A stretch of DNA of 64,000 bases from Hyposmocoma kahamanoa (lineage: Eukaryota > Arthropoda > Insecta > Lepidoptera > Cosmopterigidae): contig NW_020656077.1 in NCBI RefSeq assembly GCF_003589595.1, positions 9,633,035 to 9,697,034 on the forward strand, in the 5' to 3' direction. Positions 1 through 10,189 of this stretch are shown piece by piece (within the stretch, counting starts at the first letter, position 1; the number at the start of each line of letters is the position of its first letter). Under the pieces are notes generated by a model. It was given only the letters and a program-made list of their open reading frames with translations. It searched no databases and was not told the DNA's origin. The position numbers and the translations under genes were made by a program.

Positions 1-37
1 TTGAGAACCTCCTCCTTTTTTTGAAGTAGGTTAAAAA
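1..37 (-). repeat. family B repeat, end fragment
   Basis: The window opens in one end of the most frequent repeat here (family B): a purine/pyrimidine-biased block reading AGAACCTCCTCC followed by GAAGTAGGTTAAAAA. The same end is seen at 12.7, 25.0, 28.3, 36.8, 40.3, 47.3 and 56.4 kb. The rest of this copy lies left of the window or is lost. Confidence 0.7.
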
Positions 38-57
38 GAAATATCAGTTAAATATTT

Positions 58-209
58 CTGTGGCTCGAGTGAAAAGGGGTACTAGTCAAAATTGCCAACT
101 TTACAAGGAAACGCGGAAAACACTTAACGCTGAATATCATATCTGTTTTTCGCGTCCCCTTGTAACGTTGGCTTTTTTAACTTGTACCCCTTTTCACTAG
201 AACCACAGA
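58..209. repeat. 152-bp foldback element
   Basis: Two arms of about 60 bp are near-perfect reverse complements. The left arm runs from TCTGTGG through AGTGAAAAGGGGTAC, and the right arm ends in GTACCCCTTTTCACT then CCACAGA. They are separated by about 25 bp near 120-145. No coding potential. It is either a small MITE or a hairpin; no target duplication could be defined. Confidence 0.7.
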
Positions 210-407
210 TTTCGTTATTATGCCAAAATTTTCTATAATGACAAGCTCTAAGTAAGTTTTCTAGCCCTAAAATCCATTCGAGTAAATAAAGTTTCTTTTG
301 TTGATTCTCGGCAACTATTACTATAAAGTTTTTAACATGCTGCAAGTATACAATTACTTGATTATTTTCCTATTGCTTGCCGTAAAACTTTTTTCCTTTT
401 TTTAATC

Positions 408-528
408 CTTTGTAAAGCTCCCTGTGAAAGAGTGCGTTCAGAGAAATACTGCCACCTAATAAGGTATATTTCTGCCGCCAAGCAGCAATGTGAGCATTAC
501 TACGTTCCGGTTTTAAAGGGTAAGAACC
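408..528 (+). repeat. family A repeat, first part (copy 1)
   Basis: This segment matches the start of family A (GCTCCCTGTGAAAGAG, then GCCGCCAAGCAG and a TTACGTTCCGG-like part). The copy stops at the motif AAAGGGTAAG and resumes at about 806, because family J sits in between. Family A is about 250 bp and is dispersed, with no coding potential. Confidence 0.7.
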
Positions 529-805
529 CAGTTCCACGACGCGAAAGTTTTGCCCAATTACCACGCTTTCATGTGCATTATAATGGCGCATCTGAATTCT
601 ATTTACAAGGCAACAACATTTTAATTCCTCTGAATGATACAATCGCGCGGCCACAGCGGAGGCCGAATCCAGGACAGTCTCGTCCGCGTGCCCGGGACGC
701 TCATTTAAGGTAAAACGTAAAAGCGTAATAAATAGTAAACGTAAATAAATAGAGCGTATGCATGACAGTTAGATTCACGCGGTCGCGGCGGCAACGCGGT
801 CTCGA
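529..805 (+). repeat. family J repeat nested in family A
   Basis: A GC-richer insert of about 275 bp interrupts family A copy 1. It starts near CCAGTTCCACGACGCGAAAG and ends near TCGAATAAATGCGCC. Related copies lie at 19.1 kb (reverse) and 22.2 kb (forward), both sharing ATTCTATTTAC and AAATAGAGCGTAT. The terminal GGCGC/GCGCC and the flanking TAAG on both sides hint at a DNA element with a short target duplication. Confidence 0.55.
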
Positions 806-935
806 ATAAATGCGCCCTAAGGGTACTGGTGAAATTACAGGCACATGGTGCCAGTGTCCCTCTGATTTTTGCGATTTGAAGCCCAAAGCGTGGCATTGCA
901 ACTCTGACCACCAAGGGTGCATGACTTGTTCGTCC
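806..935 (+). repeat. family A repeat, second part (copy 1)
   Basis: This is the remainder of family A copy 1: GGGTACTGGTGAAATTACAG, then TGCCAGTGTCCCTCTGATTT, ending in GACTTGTTCGTCCCG. Together with 408-528 it rebuilds one family A unit split by family J. Confidence 0.7.
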
Positions 936-1180
936 CGTCATTTGGAAAAAAATGCAATGACCAAGACTATATCATTGATTAAGTGGGACTATATAACGAT
1001 CTTGAGCATTTGCTCATGAGTTGATTAATACGCGGAAATTGCGACAACACTTACATGATGCGTAATATCAAATGGTCAATCAATTGTTTAGCGCTCAAGT
1101 GAATTAATACAGGCTTTAGACGCCATTACTAACACAGAGTACGTGTTTGGCACCTCACTTCGCAATCGCACATAATATTA
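936..1180. other. unassigned spacer before mariner
   Basis: No gene or recognised repeat was seen. The stretch ends in the TA dinucleotide (1179-1180) that serves as left target duplication of the mariner. Confidence 0.5.
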
Positions 1181-2454
1181 GGGGTTAAAGTATGAAATTG
1201 CCGTTTTATTGCAATAGGTTCTTTGAATTTTCATAGAATCTTCATGGTTTGAGGTTTTCGAATGAAACTTTTTTCAAATGGTTTCTGTGATTTTTTTTTT
1301 TTAATTTGAAACATTTGAATATCGACTTTCAATTGTTTTTGTTATTCAATTTAGACAAGAAAGATGGATACTGCGAAAATTCGAGTGATTTTTGAATACG
1401 AGTTCCGACGCGGAACTAACGCGGCAGAAACAGCCCGCAATATCAATGCTGCGTTTGGAGAGGGGTCTACTAATGAACGCACCGTGCGATTTTGGTTTAA
1501 ACGCTTTCGTGATGGAAATTTCGACTTAAAGAACGAGTCACGAGGAAGACCGCCCACACAGGTGAATAACGATGAATTAAGAGAGATAGTGGAAGCCGAT
1601 CCTAGTCAAACTACCCAGGAATTAGCGGCATGGTTTAACGTTACCTTACCCACAATATTGACTCACTTGCGTCAAATCAATAAAATAAAAAAATACGAAA
1701 AATGGGTGCCTCATGATTTGACTGATCTGCAGAAAGAAACGCGTGTTGAAACTTGTGTTGCCTTGTTGAACCGGTACAGAAATGAAGGAATATTAGATCG
1801 AATTGTAACATGTGATGAAAAGTGGATTCTTTATGATAACCGGAAAAGAAAAATGCAATGGCTGACCCCAGGTCAAATGCCACAACAGTGTCCTAAAGCA
1901 AAACTTACCAATAAAAAGGTAATGGTAACTGTTTGGTGGTCTCAGCATGGTGTTATTCACTATAGTTTTCTCCGATCTGGTCAAGCAATAACGGCAGATG
2001 TCTATTGTGCCGAACTCCGAACCATGTTGACAAAACTAGCAGTAAAACAGCCCCGACTCATGAATCGATCTTCACCATTATTGCTCCACGACAACGCGAG
2101 ACCTCACACAGCACGAGAAACCATTTTGACCCTTCAGGAACTGCAGTTAGAAACCATTCGTCATCCTCCGTATTCACCAGACCTTGCTCCAACGGACTAC
2201 CATTTTTTTCGTGATTTGGACAATTATCTACGTGACAAGAAGTTTCCCAGGAGGCAGTACAAAATGCTTTCACACAGTTTGTGCAGTCTAGATCGTCGGA
2301 GTTCTATCGCAAAGGCATTAATAACCTTCCCATTAGATGGCAGCAATGTATAGATAATAATGGCAACTATTTTGATTAAATAAATTTGTTAAAAATTTAA
2401 AAAATAAACAATTTAGATTTTCAGTACAAATCGGCAATTTCATACTTTAACCCC
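1181..2454 (+). mobile_element. nearly intact mariner transposon
   Basis: The 1274-bp element begins GGGGTTAAAGTATGAAATTG and ends with the exact reverse complement; the first 23 bases at both ends match without error. TA dinucleotides flank it at 1179-1180 and 2455-2456, the mariner target duplication. Inside is one transposase frame (1364-2353) that is open apart from a frameshift close to its end. Perfect terminal repeats and one lesion suggest a rather recent insertion. The transposase resembles the cecropia-type (Hsmar1-like) mariners; this subfamily call rests on memory of the motif pattern. Confidence 0.92.
1364..2353 (+). pseudogene. mariner transposase, frameshifted near C-terminus
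   Basis: This is a DD34D mariner transposase, which cuts and pastes the surrounding element in the nucleus. Residues 1-110 form the paired-type helix-turn-helix DNA-binding region, followed by the linker motif WVPHDL near residue 114. The catalytic acidic residues are all present: D151 in VTCDEKWI, D243 in LHDNARPH and D278 in SPDLAPTDYHFF, with 34 residues between the last two. The frame shifts after KKFP (about 2248-2251). The lost C-terminal frame (FYRKGINNLP-type ending) continues to a stop at 2377-2379, so the ending translated in the original frame is foreign. The ATG follows AAGAAAG and fits the normal mariner start. Probably inactive because of the frameshift, though the catalytic core is whole. 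Confidence 0.92.
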
Positions 2455-2456
2455 TA

Positions 2457-3079
2457 TTATTTATGAAATCACTGAACAAAATTTATTATGGCATATTAAT
2501 AACACCTCTCGTAAAGCGAACTATGGTATATGTGGTGAGCTATATTGAATTGTAGATGCACGACTGCACCGTGCTCTCGTTAAAAATAGGAATGCATATG
2601 AAAAATACAGATTATTCCTCAATTTCAGGGCTGGCACAAGGTTTTTATTCATTTAAGGAGTATAGAAGCACTTTATAGGGGTACTCACGGAGCAATCATT
2701 AAAATACTTTTGTTTATTCTTTATTTATTTAGGGGTTTTGATCGTTACCTCAAGAAAACGTTTAATAAAATCCAGTCAGGTACATCAAAACACTAACTAA
2801 CTAAACATGTATACAAAATCTTCTAGGCACTATATGTTGGGTCTGACAAAACAGATTGCAACCACCCAACATTAAATGTACGGAAACCAGCGTGTGCAAA
2901 ATATGTCATTAGCATTATGATATTATCAGTGGTATTTTTGCTCTTCGAGTGCGAGCATTCTAGGGGGGCTAGCGCAAAACCGGGGCGGCGGACGGGAAGG
3001 CTGAGGGCAATAAAATCAATGTATATTCTATGCTATATCAATCGAATACAACAACACACAATTGTAACTTTGTCATTGA
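2457..3079. other. unassigned AT-rich stretch
   Basis: No gene, tRNA or repeat family used elsewhere in this window was recognised. A short G-rich patch (about 2960-3005) contains no open frame of note. Confidence 0.4.
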
Positions 3080-3565
3080 AAAAAAAACACCTCAAAAGTT
3101 AGCTTATCGGCTTTTTTCGATTTCCTTGGGATTCTGACTTCTTGGTGACAATGGGACTGTTACGGACTCCTTTGTACATTTCATACGTTCTTTTCTGGCT
3201 GTCATGGTGACGGTGGTTTTTACGTAAGTAATTTAATTTGTGGAAAAAAATTAGTAATTTGTGATAGCCGAAACGAACCCGGAACAGCATCAGGGGCCAC
3301 CTCGAGAGTATACCCTTTCAAACAAAAGAAGAATTTTCAATATCGGTGCACAATTGATGGAGAAATCGGTGAATACACGAACAAGCCTATAAAATTTGAA
3401 GATTTTCTTCGATTTCCATGGGATCCCCTTATCAGATTCTGACTTGGTGACACGGGGACAACCACGAGAGAGCATCCTTTCAAACAAAAAAATAATTTTC
3501 AAAATCGGTCCACAATTGACGGAGATATCTGAAAACATGCATACAGCCGAACGTATAGCCCCTCC
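3080..3565 (-). repeat. diverged family B repeat with internal duplication
   Basis: Family B pieces are present: CACCTCAAAAGTT followed by TTATCGGCTTTT at 3085-3115, and two versions of the CCTTTCAAACAAAA...AATTTTCAATATCGG core at 3310-3390 and 3475-3545. The core therefore occurs twice in tandem here. The end at 3558 (GCCCCTCCTTTTTTTGACAC) is the usual B terminus, diverged. Confidence 0.55.
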
Positions 3566-3941
3566 TTTTTTTGACACAGACAACAGCTTACATTCAAATA
3601 ATTATTAGACATACAATTAAAACTAGAACAAAGATGCAAAGTAGATAGGTAGTACAGTTTACAAAAGATAGTAAGTATCAAGGGCGAGCCGTGAAAAATG
3701 TCGTTAGTAAATCCGGAGCAAAATAAAACACACCTACTTTAACAAAAACTGCTTTTCCCGCTAAAAAAGTGAATAGGCGACACTTAAGGCCGGCTTGACT
3801 CGCGCTGTGATTGGCTGAGATCAATCGCGAAGCTATAGCACTCCGTATTATCAAAGACAAGTTACTACTACATATAAGTTTTTTCCTTTTTTATGCGCAC
3901 TGTCTAGTACAGACTTTAGGTAATACGTTTCTGCCCGAGGT
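3566..3941. other. unassigned stretch
   Basis: Nothing recognisable was found. Confidence 0.35.
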
Positions 3942-4022
3942 CTTCTTTATGGTCCATAATTCGCGTCCATAAAGAACGACTGGCCAGATGTAGCACTGCA
4001 AGAGCCTAATGCGGAGTTTAAA
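3942..4022 (-). pseudogene. non-LTR retrotransposon fragment (C-terminal part)
   Basis: Read on the minus strand this short piece gives KLRIRLLQCYIWPVVLYG followed by RELWTIKK. That pattern (a conserved LLYG-E-WT box) is typical of the region after the reverse transcriptase domain in endonuclease/RT retrotransposons. Only about 27 codons survive. Confidence 0.5.
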
Positions 4023-4836
4023 AAAACTTTAAAACTTTCCTCAATGTTCCAAAGGATGCCCGGGTAACTTATATGCGTACACAGATCTCAGTCTGTTAGC
4101 CGCGATCCAAGTAGTTCCGACCAGATGATCGACTGAGGTTTGGGTCACGTGATGTTTATTATAATAAATAATAATTGTTTATTAAATATGTATGTATATA
4201 ATTTGCTGACCTAAATGCCACATTGTAAGGAAAAAAAATCAGGTTTAAGAACGTAAAAAGATCTAAACTTAGACTTCTGCTGGAAATATCTTGTAATTTG
4301 GCATTCTAAGAAACCATTAAATTCAGCACGTTTTATCTATTATATCAAATGTTTGTGTCTAATAACAGAGCATACATAGAGTTATTATTACCTAGATAGG
4401 CTGCGCTATGCAAAACGTGCATGGCACAGGCTGTGCCTACATTCTGCAATAGGTATGATTGGTAAATACCAAAATTATCGGCGTTAATAATAAATTATAA
4501 AAAAATCCTATACCATATTTTGACACAAAAACCTATTAGTTTTGCTCCGTAGGTTTCGTCATTTCTTAAAATTTATTTCGATTGTCGAGGGTGTGATTTT
4601 ATGTCAGGGTTTGCACAAATCCTGGACAGCAGTACAAAATAATTATTGATGTTATGGAGATCGTCAAGTCAACAGCTGCGCTTGACTCCAGGATCTGTGA
4701 GGTCCCTTTTAACTACACTGTTAGCAGAAACGCTTGGATAAAGACGCAATTCCGTTTTACTTTTTAATTATTATACCTTAAAAGCGGGTTTACCATTCGC
4801 CAAGGAAGACATTGAGTTCAGACTTTAATGACAAAC
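4023..4836. other. unassigned AT-rich stretch
   Basis: No open frame, RNA gene or shared repeat was identified. Confidence 0.35.
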
Positions 4837-5185
4837 GTTTCATGTCACTCATTATTGTAACAGTATACTTAAAAATTGATATGTCGACTACTTATATTAT
4901 TTCTACATCGCTCAATGTTTTAACAGCACACACACAAAAAAATGTGTCAACTATTCATTCCATGTACATTCTATATCACTTGTTATTTCAACAGCATACA
5001 AAAGAAACTCTGCTTACGACTTGTTATTTTCTTTTTTTTATTAGTGATTCTTTTTACAGCATACTAAAAAATAAGATGTCAACTACTTATTTATAAAATA
5101 ATAATAATATGGCAACTGCAGTGCTTAAGACCGTTTAGTTTATTTCTTTATCACTCATTATTTGAAAAGCACACTTATATGATAA
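4837..5185. repeat. degenerate tandem repeat, about 65-bp unit
   Basis: The motif TCACTCATTATT...AACAGCATAC followed by ATGTCAACTACTTAT recurs about four to five times with spacings near 61, 69 and 66 bp, then a longer gap. Units are diverged. The open frame across part of it is a by-product of the low-complexity repeat. Confidence 0.5.
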
Positions 5186-5199
5186 AAAGCAGTCTAGTA

Positions 5200-5350
5200 G
5201 CAGTAAGCTCCCTGTGAAAAAGATCGTCCAAGGAAGTACTGCCAACTTTTCTTATTTCTGCCGCAAAGCAGTAATGTGTAATGACTTGTCAACGCGACGG
5301 ACGCAGTGGCAGTGCCCCTCAGATCTTTGTGATTTTAAGCACTGAGTTGT
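5200..5350 (+). repeat. family A repeat, truncated (copy 2)
   Basis: It begins AGCAGTAAGCTCCCTGTGAA and carries the AGCAGTAATGTG, CAGTGGCAGTGCCCCTCAGA and TTGTGATTTTAAGC blocks of family A, with an internal deletion and without its end. Confidence 0.65.
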
Positions 5351-5819
5351 ACGCACGTGTTTTTATTGCCGAGCAAATATTTAATTCAGTTTAACTATAT
5401 TTTCCAGAATAATAACGGCAGACTACTATGGGCCTTGGTACTTGGTACTACTGACCGCTATTGTATTCTTAAGCGTGAAGGTGCTAGAGCACGCAGGGTA
5501 CCTAACATTGTCAGACTGGCCATCTTTTGAATCGCATCGTACAAACAGTCCGGGTTAATACCATCCGAAAATCAACACCTGAAGAAATTGTCCTGAAAAT
5601 CTAAGCCCGAGCGTTTATACGGACTTCCAGGCGTCCTAGAAAAAGACTCTCATAGACGGATCGTACTAAAAATGCAGTCGCGCCGTTACTACCTTATCTG
5701 TTCTTTTTAAATAAAGAATAAGGCTTGCTTGTTCTTGTTAACTAATCGCGTTTAATGTTAGATCGTGTTCTTACGATGAACAAAATGAGTATCACCACAG
5801 AACAATAAATACAGTAGAA

Positions 5820-5989
5820 ATGCTTAGCGAGCAATTCCATATATACTTAGCTCAGCCCGCCATTTTCGCTTTGTACGTTATGGTCATGTCAATTATGTTT
5901 GGAAAACCACGAAAATGTGCTTGTTTGTACTGCAAAAATGACAATAGCACCTGTATATTAGCCAAGCTGGTATTTCAGAACATAGTAAG
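5820..5989 (+). pseudogene. THAP-like zinc-finger exon relic, copy a
   Basis: From an ATG at 5895 the frame reads MFGKPRKCACLYCKNDNST. The pattern C-x(2-4)-C followed by KN-(D/x)-S is how THAP domains begin in insect proteins and in P-element-type transposases. The upstream 100 bp (ACAGAACAATA...CAGTAGAA...GCCATTTT) closely resembles the DNA upstream of a second relic at 33.4 kb, so both descend from one source. The C-terminal half of the domain (C-x2-H) is missing, and a family C MITE is inserted at 5990 in the same frame. Not functional as seen. Confidence 0.45.
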
Positions 5990-6126
5990 CATTGACTTAC
6001 AAATAAATGGACGACGGGTCTAATACAAAAACCACGAAAAAAATGTCCCAAGTCAACCTATTTAAACGTAGTGACATTTAAAGAAATATTAAAAAGCTAA
6101 AACGTTGAATTTAAATTGTAATGTCA
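5990..6126 (+). mobile_element. family C MITE, truncated (C1)
   Basis: It starts with the family C terminal repeat CATTGACTTACAAATAAATG and stays alignable to the full copies as far as AATTGTAATGTCA, then stops. The right half and the right target duplication are missing. Confidence 0.8.
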
Positions 6127-6499
6127 AGTATATTTTGTACGACGAGTCGTCATGTAATTTTTATTTCATTTAACAGTTACATGTTAAGCATTTCGAACCA
6201 TGTACGTCGTCACTGGCTCCAGCTGAACCAGCGCTGAGGCTTTGCCCAGCATAAAGCTGGACTGCTTCGTTAATTTTTTAATTTGCCGTTTTTCCTTTTT
6301 CCTGATAAAATTTGTAATGTTCCAAATATTATTTGTGAAATGCCGAATAAGTGTTTCTTTTCTTCTTTCAAAATATAGAATGATGTACGTTGTGTGTTTC
6401 GTTTGTTGTCGATATCTCAACGAAAAGGTTCTCTTTGGCTATTTATTGAGAGTTGCTAGTTACGTTTTAATTTTTGCTGTATATTGGAAATTAAAATAT
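6127..6499. other. unassigned stretch
   Basis: Open frames exist on both strands but show no known family or domain. Not supported as genes. Confidence 0.35.
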
Positions 6500-6600
6500 T
6501 ATCTTTACTTGTTTTTCACACAAACCAATTTTCGGGTTCTTTACAGGACCACTGCTGACTAACCTGTAAAAAACCCAAAACTGTATTTTGTTTAAAAAAC
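6500..6600. repeat. family D pieces in inverted arrangement
   Basis: The block AACCAATTTTCGGGTTCTTT plus ACAGG and, 15 bp later, CCTGTAAAAAACCCAAAACT are diverged, oppositely oriented copies of the family D core (ACCTGTAAAGGGCCCGAAAC). The pair could form a hairpin of about 22 bp. Confidence 0.5.
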
Positions 6601-6641
6601 AAATACACGCCATTTATGTCAGGAAAAACAATCGCGAAAAC

Positions 6642-6927
6642 CATTGACTTATAATTATAAGGACGTCGGGTCCGCGCTAAAAAGTGTCCGAACTTATAGG
6701 GCGTTAAAATCGTATACAGAGCGTCATTCACGCTTTAGTCTTCGTTTGTTCGACTGACAGCGAAGCAAGCAACATTAGACAGTACTGCGATGACATTACA
6801 ATTTAAATTCAACGTTTTAGCTTTTTCATATTCCTTTACATGTCACTACGTTTAAATAGGTTGACTTGGGACATTTTTTTCGTGGTTTTTGTATTAGACC
6901 CGTCGTTCATTTATTTGTAAGTCAATG
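6642..6927 (-). mobile_element. family C MITE, full length (C2)
   Basis: A 286-bp non-coding element with about 31-bp terminal inverted repeats starting CATTGACTTA and ending TAAGTCAATG. An exact 8-bp duplication, GCGAAAAC, flanks it (6634-6641 and 6928-6935). No transposase is encoded. The 8-bp duplication fits hAT or P superfamily transposases. Confidence 0.9.
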
Positions 6928-6935
6928 GCGAAAAC

Positions 6936-7444
6936 CTAAGAACGCGAACTCGTGGCTTGTTCTATTTTATCCCCATTTATTTAGGAACTTTTGTACAATG
7001 TATATATGCCCGTTCCATCGTATCGTAAACTATAGCTTAGATAGATGTTTGGACGGCGCTGCTGGAGAACCGATTCATAGTAACAGTCTTTTTGCCTGTT
7101 TCGTGCCGGACACATTCCAACAAGTGGTATGCATCTTCCACTACTGTTTGTTCTTGAATATTTTAGATTTTTAATTGTCGCTTCTGTTCACGTGTGCTTT
7201 TGTTGATTTTTAATGTATTCTTAACCATTACCGGGCATAGCAGAATATTAGCGACGGCCACATACTTAATATTCCTATGTAGCCGAGTCATAAATTCATA
7301 TTCGTGTTTTGGCTGTCATCGGATTTCTATCTTTTGCACTTGGTGCAGATCGGACGCACTTAATCGACTTGGAAGTACGTACAGAAGCAACTACTTTTTC
7401 ATTTAGTTGTTTTTTAGAAGATCGAAAATTTATTTGCACGTTAA
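6936..7444. other. unassigned stretch
   Basis: No recognised gene or repeat. Frames of 70-100 codons occur but have no domain pattern. Confidence 0.35.
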
Positions 7445-7875
7445 AAATTCTAATTGTTGCACCTCGAAAGATAACATTAAATTTGTATCGTCTGAACCAG
7501 AATTCATTTTCGAAAGATGTTGGTGCATTTTGTTGGTTTAACATGAGCTTGTTTCCGAATACTATTCCGATAAAATAATTTTAGCGAATAGGAGGTGGTA
7601 GACCGTTATAAATCTTCGCTTTAATATTTCATTGTATACAATATGCAATATATTTTTCCTTTAAATCATGCATAATAACTGTTTCTAAATAAAGTGTAAT
7701 TCGGGAGTTTTTGAGTTTCGAATATTAATCGGTTTTCTTAAAAAAATATTTCATCGGAATAGTGTTCGGAAACAAGCTCATCAACCCTTAAATCAATAAA
7801 ATGTACCAACAACTATCGAAAATTAATTCGGGTTCAGACGATACAAATATAATGTCATCTCTCGAGATGCAACTG
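7445..7875. repeat. large inverted repeat (two arms of about 135 bp)
   Basis: The arm at 7445-7580 (with TTTGTATCGTCTGAACCAGA and GAGCTTGTTTCCGAATACTA) reappears as reverse complement at 7740-7875, with perhaps 80 percent identity by eye. About 160 bp separate the arms. A transcript would fold into a long hairpin. It may be a foldback transposon; frames across it are not supported as genes. Confidence 0.65.
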
Positions 7876-8103
7876 AACGCGGGCCTGGATGCGAATCAAA
7901 TTTAATAATTTTCGAAAAGCAACCAGTCCCGGGATCACACTTTAAGCCGAACCCGGGTTCCTCCTCTAGAAGCTCCTTCGCTAGAAGTTTCGCCTGTGGT
8001 CCGCAAATGAGATAATATATATTGAAAATTAAAGATTTAATAACCGGAAAAGACGCAGAAGAAGAAAGAAGACAACTTTAGTTTATATCGTTATTAACTT
8101 CCT
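7876..8103. other. unassigned stretch
   Basis: Nothing recognised. Confidence 0.3.
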
Positions 8104-8312
8104 TGGCATATTTTATTTTTAATAATATCAAGTGACGGGACGAACAAGTCCTGCACCTGATGGTAAGCGACACGCCTGTCCATAACAGTTGCAGTACCAC
8201 TCAGAGCTTTAAATCGCAAAGATCTGAGGAGCACTGCCACTGCGCCCGACACCCTTAGACATGAGTTCAAAAGTCCCGTATGCCTGTAATTTCACCAGCA
8301 CCCTTACAATAC
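8104..8312 (-). repeat. family A repeat (copy 3)
   Basis: It begins ATATCAAGTGACGGGACGAA and contains CGACACGCCTGTCCATAACA, CACTCAGAGCTTTAAATCGC and ATTTCACCAGCACCCTTAC: the standard family A order on the minus strand. Confidence 0.8.
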
Positions 8313-8561
8313 ATACATACATATTATTAAGGAATAAAAGTTGTTATTAAAACTTGACTTCTAACCTGCATTCGAAGAATTTGCAGCCGCGTCAAAGAAC
8401 AAAGCGTAAACAAGTCTGCAGTCTGCGAGCATGTCATGGGTAAGCCTACACATTAAATTAAGTTCGATTAACCCTTGCAAAATAAGTCCTCTTATCTAAT
8501 TAGGTTATCTACCCAGGATGCTGGATAGGTCATTGATATTTAAAAAAAATACATCTTGATT

Positions 8562-8640
8562 TCAACGGGAAGATGGTTTCTCGGTGCCGTCAAATTTCCT
8601 CTGATTAAAAATCTCAAGTAGACATACTGCAGTAAGTAAA
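8562..8640 (+). repeat. repeat shared with 38.37 kb
   Basis: GGGAAGATGGTTTCTC followed by TTTCCTCTGATTAAAAATC and AGACATACTGCAGTA matches 38370-38455 (same order and strand). It is a short dispersed repeat of unknown family. Confidence 0.55.
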
Positions 8641-9141
8641 TGTTTGCATTACTTTAAAAAAAAACACACACACATAAAGATTGTCATTTATGGACCATGC
8701 GACTTCTTCCCGGTTAAGACCTGCAAAGTAAGTATGGAAATCCATTACTGTCGACTTCTCTAAACTTTTAAATCTACCTACTAATAATGAATTCTGTAAA
8801 CAGGCAAAAAGAAAAACTCATACAGCCCAGTGTTCATAACTGCGAGAATTGAAAATACCCATCAGTACCGCTTACTTAAAAAAAAGAAAGTGGCGGTAAC
8901 ACTTAAACTTAAGTGTTTTGGTATTCTTTTGTTTTTTAGTATTTTTTTTACTTTGGTCGCGAAAATGAGTGCTAGTGAGAAGAGCGATAACGAAAATACA
9001 GTAATAAGATGTACATTCAAATACATCATCAAAAGTTAAAGCGCCTGGAAAAACAATAACATTGTCTTTTACCAATTGTATTGTATTATTTATAATTTAT
9101 AATATTTATATAATAGATTAAACAATATACTTGCCTTCTAT
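8641..9141. other. unassigned stretch
   Basis: No gene or further repeat recognised. A frame at 8830-9039 has no known domain and looks like chance. Confidence 0.35.
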
Positions 9142-9426
9142 CATTGACTTGCAAATAAATGGACGACGGGTCTAATACAAAAACCACGAAAAAAATGTCC
9201 CAAGTCAGCCTATTTAAACGTAGTGACATATAAAGGAATATGAAAAAGCTAAAACGTTGAATTTAAATTGTAATGTCATCGCAGTACTGTCTAATTTTGC
9301 TTGCTTCGCTGTCAGTCGAACAAACGAAGACTAAAGCGTGACTGACGCTCTGTATACGATTTTAACGCCCTATAAGTTCGGACATTTTTAGCGCGGACCC
9401 GATGTCCATATAGTTGTAAGTCAATG
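9142..9426 (+). mobile_element. family C MITE, full length (C3)
   Basis: A 285-bp copy with the terminal repeats CATTGACTT... and ...AAGTCAATG, flanked by the exact 8-bp duplication CCTTCTAT (9134-9141 and 9427-9434). Non-coding. Confidence 0.92.
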
Positions 9427-9610
9427 CCTTCTATCCTCTAAGTAAAAATGAATGTAAGACTAAAATTACAAAGTGGTTACTCAGTCTTGATTATCAGTCC
9501 ACTGAAGATCTCCTAGCTATTCAAACTCTATGACCTCCATACCTAGGCTGCTTAACACAACATGTAGCTCCAACACAAAATCACAAAAAACACACCACAG
9601 ACACACTAAC

Positions 9611-9611
<1 letters not shown>

Positions 9612-9660
<49 letters not shown>
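9612..9660. repeat. CA microsatellite
   Basis: About 24 uninterrupted CA dinucleotides. Confidence 0.97.
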
Positions 9661-9662
<2 letters not shown>

Positions 9663-10189
9663 GTTGTTTTATTCCCTTACTTTCTTATATTATTAAAATA
9701 ATCAGTTATAAAACCCGCTCTCTGTAATTTAGAACACGGTAACGCTCTTATATTATGTAGAATACAGTGCGAAGTCCGGTTGGTGAGTGCCTGGAGATCC
9801 GTAACACAGGACAAATCCTAGTATGGACTCCAGTCTCTTACAAAGATGTATTAATAATAAGTCCATAATGTAAATTACTTATTTATAGGATAACTTTGTA
9901 AGAGAGAAATAAAGTTTTTTCAAGTTTTTTTTTACTTTTTCTATAATACATTTTCCTCTCTTTAGCATTTTATTACTTCCTCGCATTGTTTGAGAAAAAT
10001 TCTATAATGCCTCGGCGGGAACTGCGATTGCTTGACTCGTATTAATACAAGGGCTTGCTGCCGCTCCTACTTATTGCTGGCGCTCTTACTTCCCGGCCTC
10101 GGCAATAATGTACTATTATAAAGAAAATTCATATTATTTAATCCAATTGGCTCAGCGCCCCGAAGTGGGTCTTGGCCTCCGACACTTAA
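9661..10189. other. unassigned stretch with short inverted repeat
   Basis: TCTCTTACAAAG (about 9834) and CTTTGTAAGAGAG (about 9893) are reverse complements, and the latter is followed by AAATAAAG and T-runs. It may be the end of an unknown retroelement. Nothing else was recognised. Confidence 0.35.

Noticed and set aside
9530..9727. Frame across the CA microsatellite
   Set aside because: Codes only for His-Thr repeats from the dinucleotide run.
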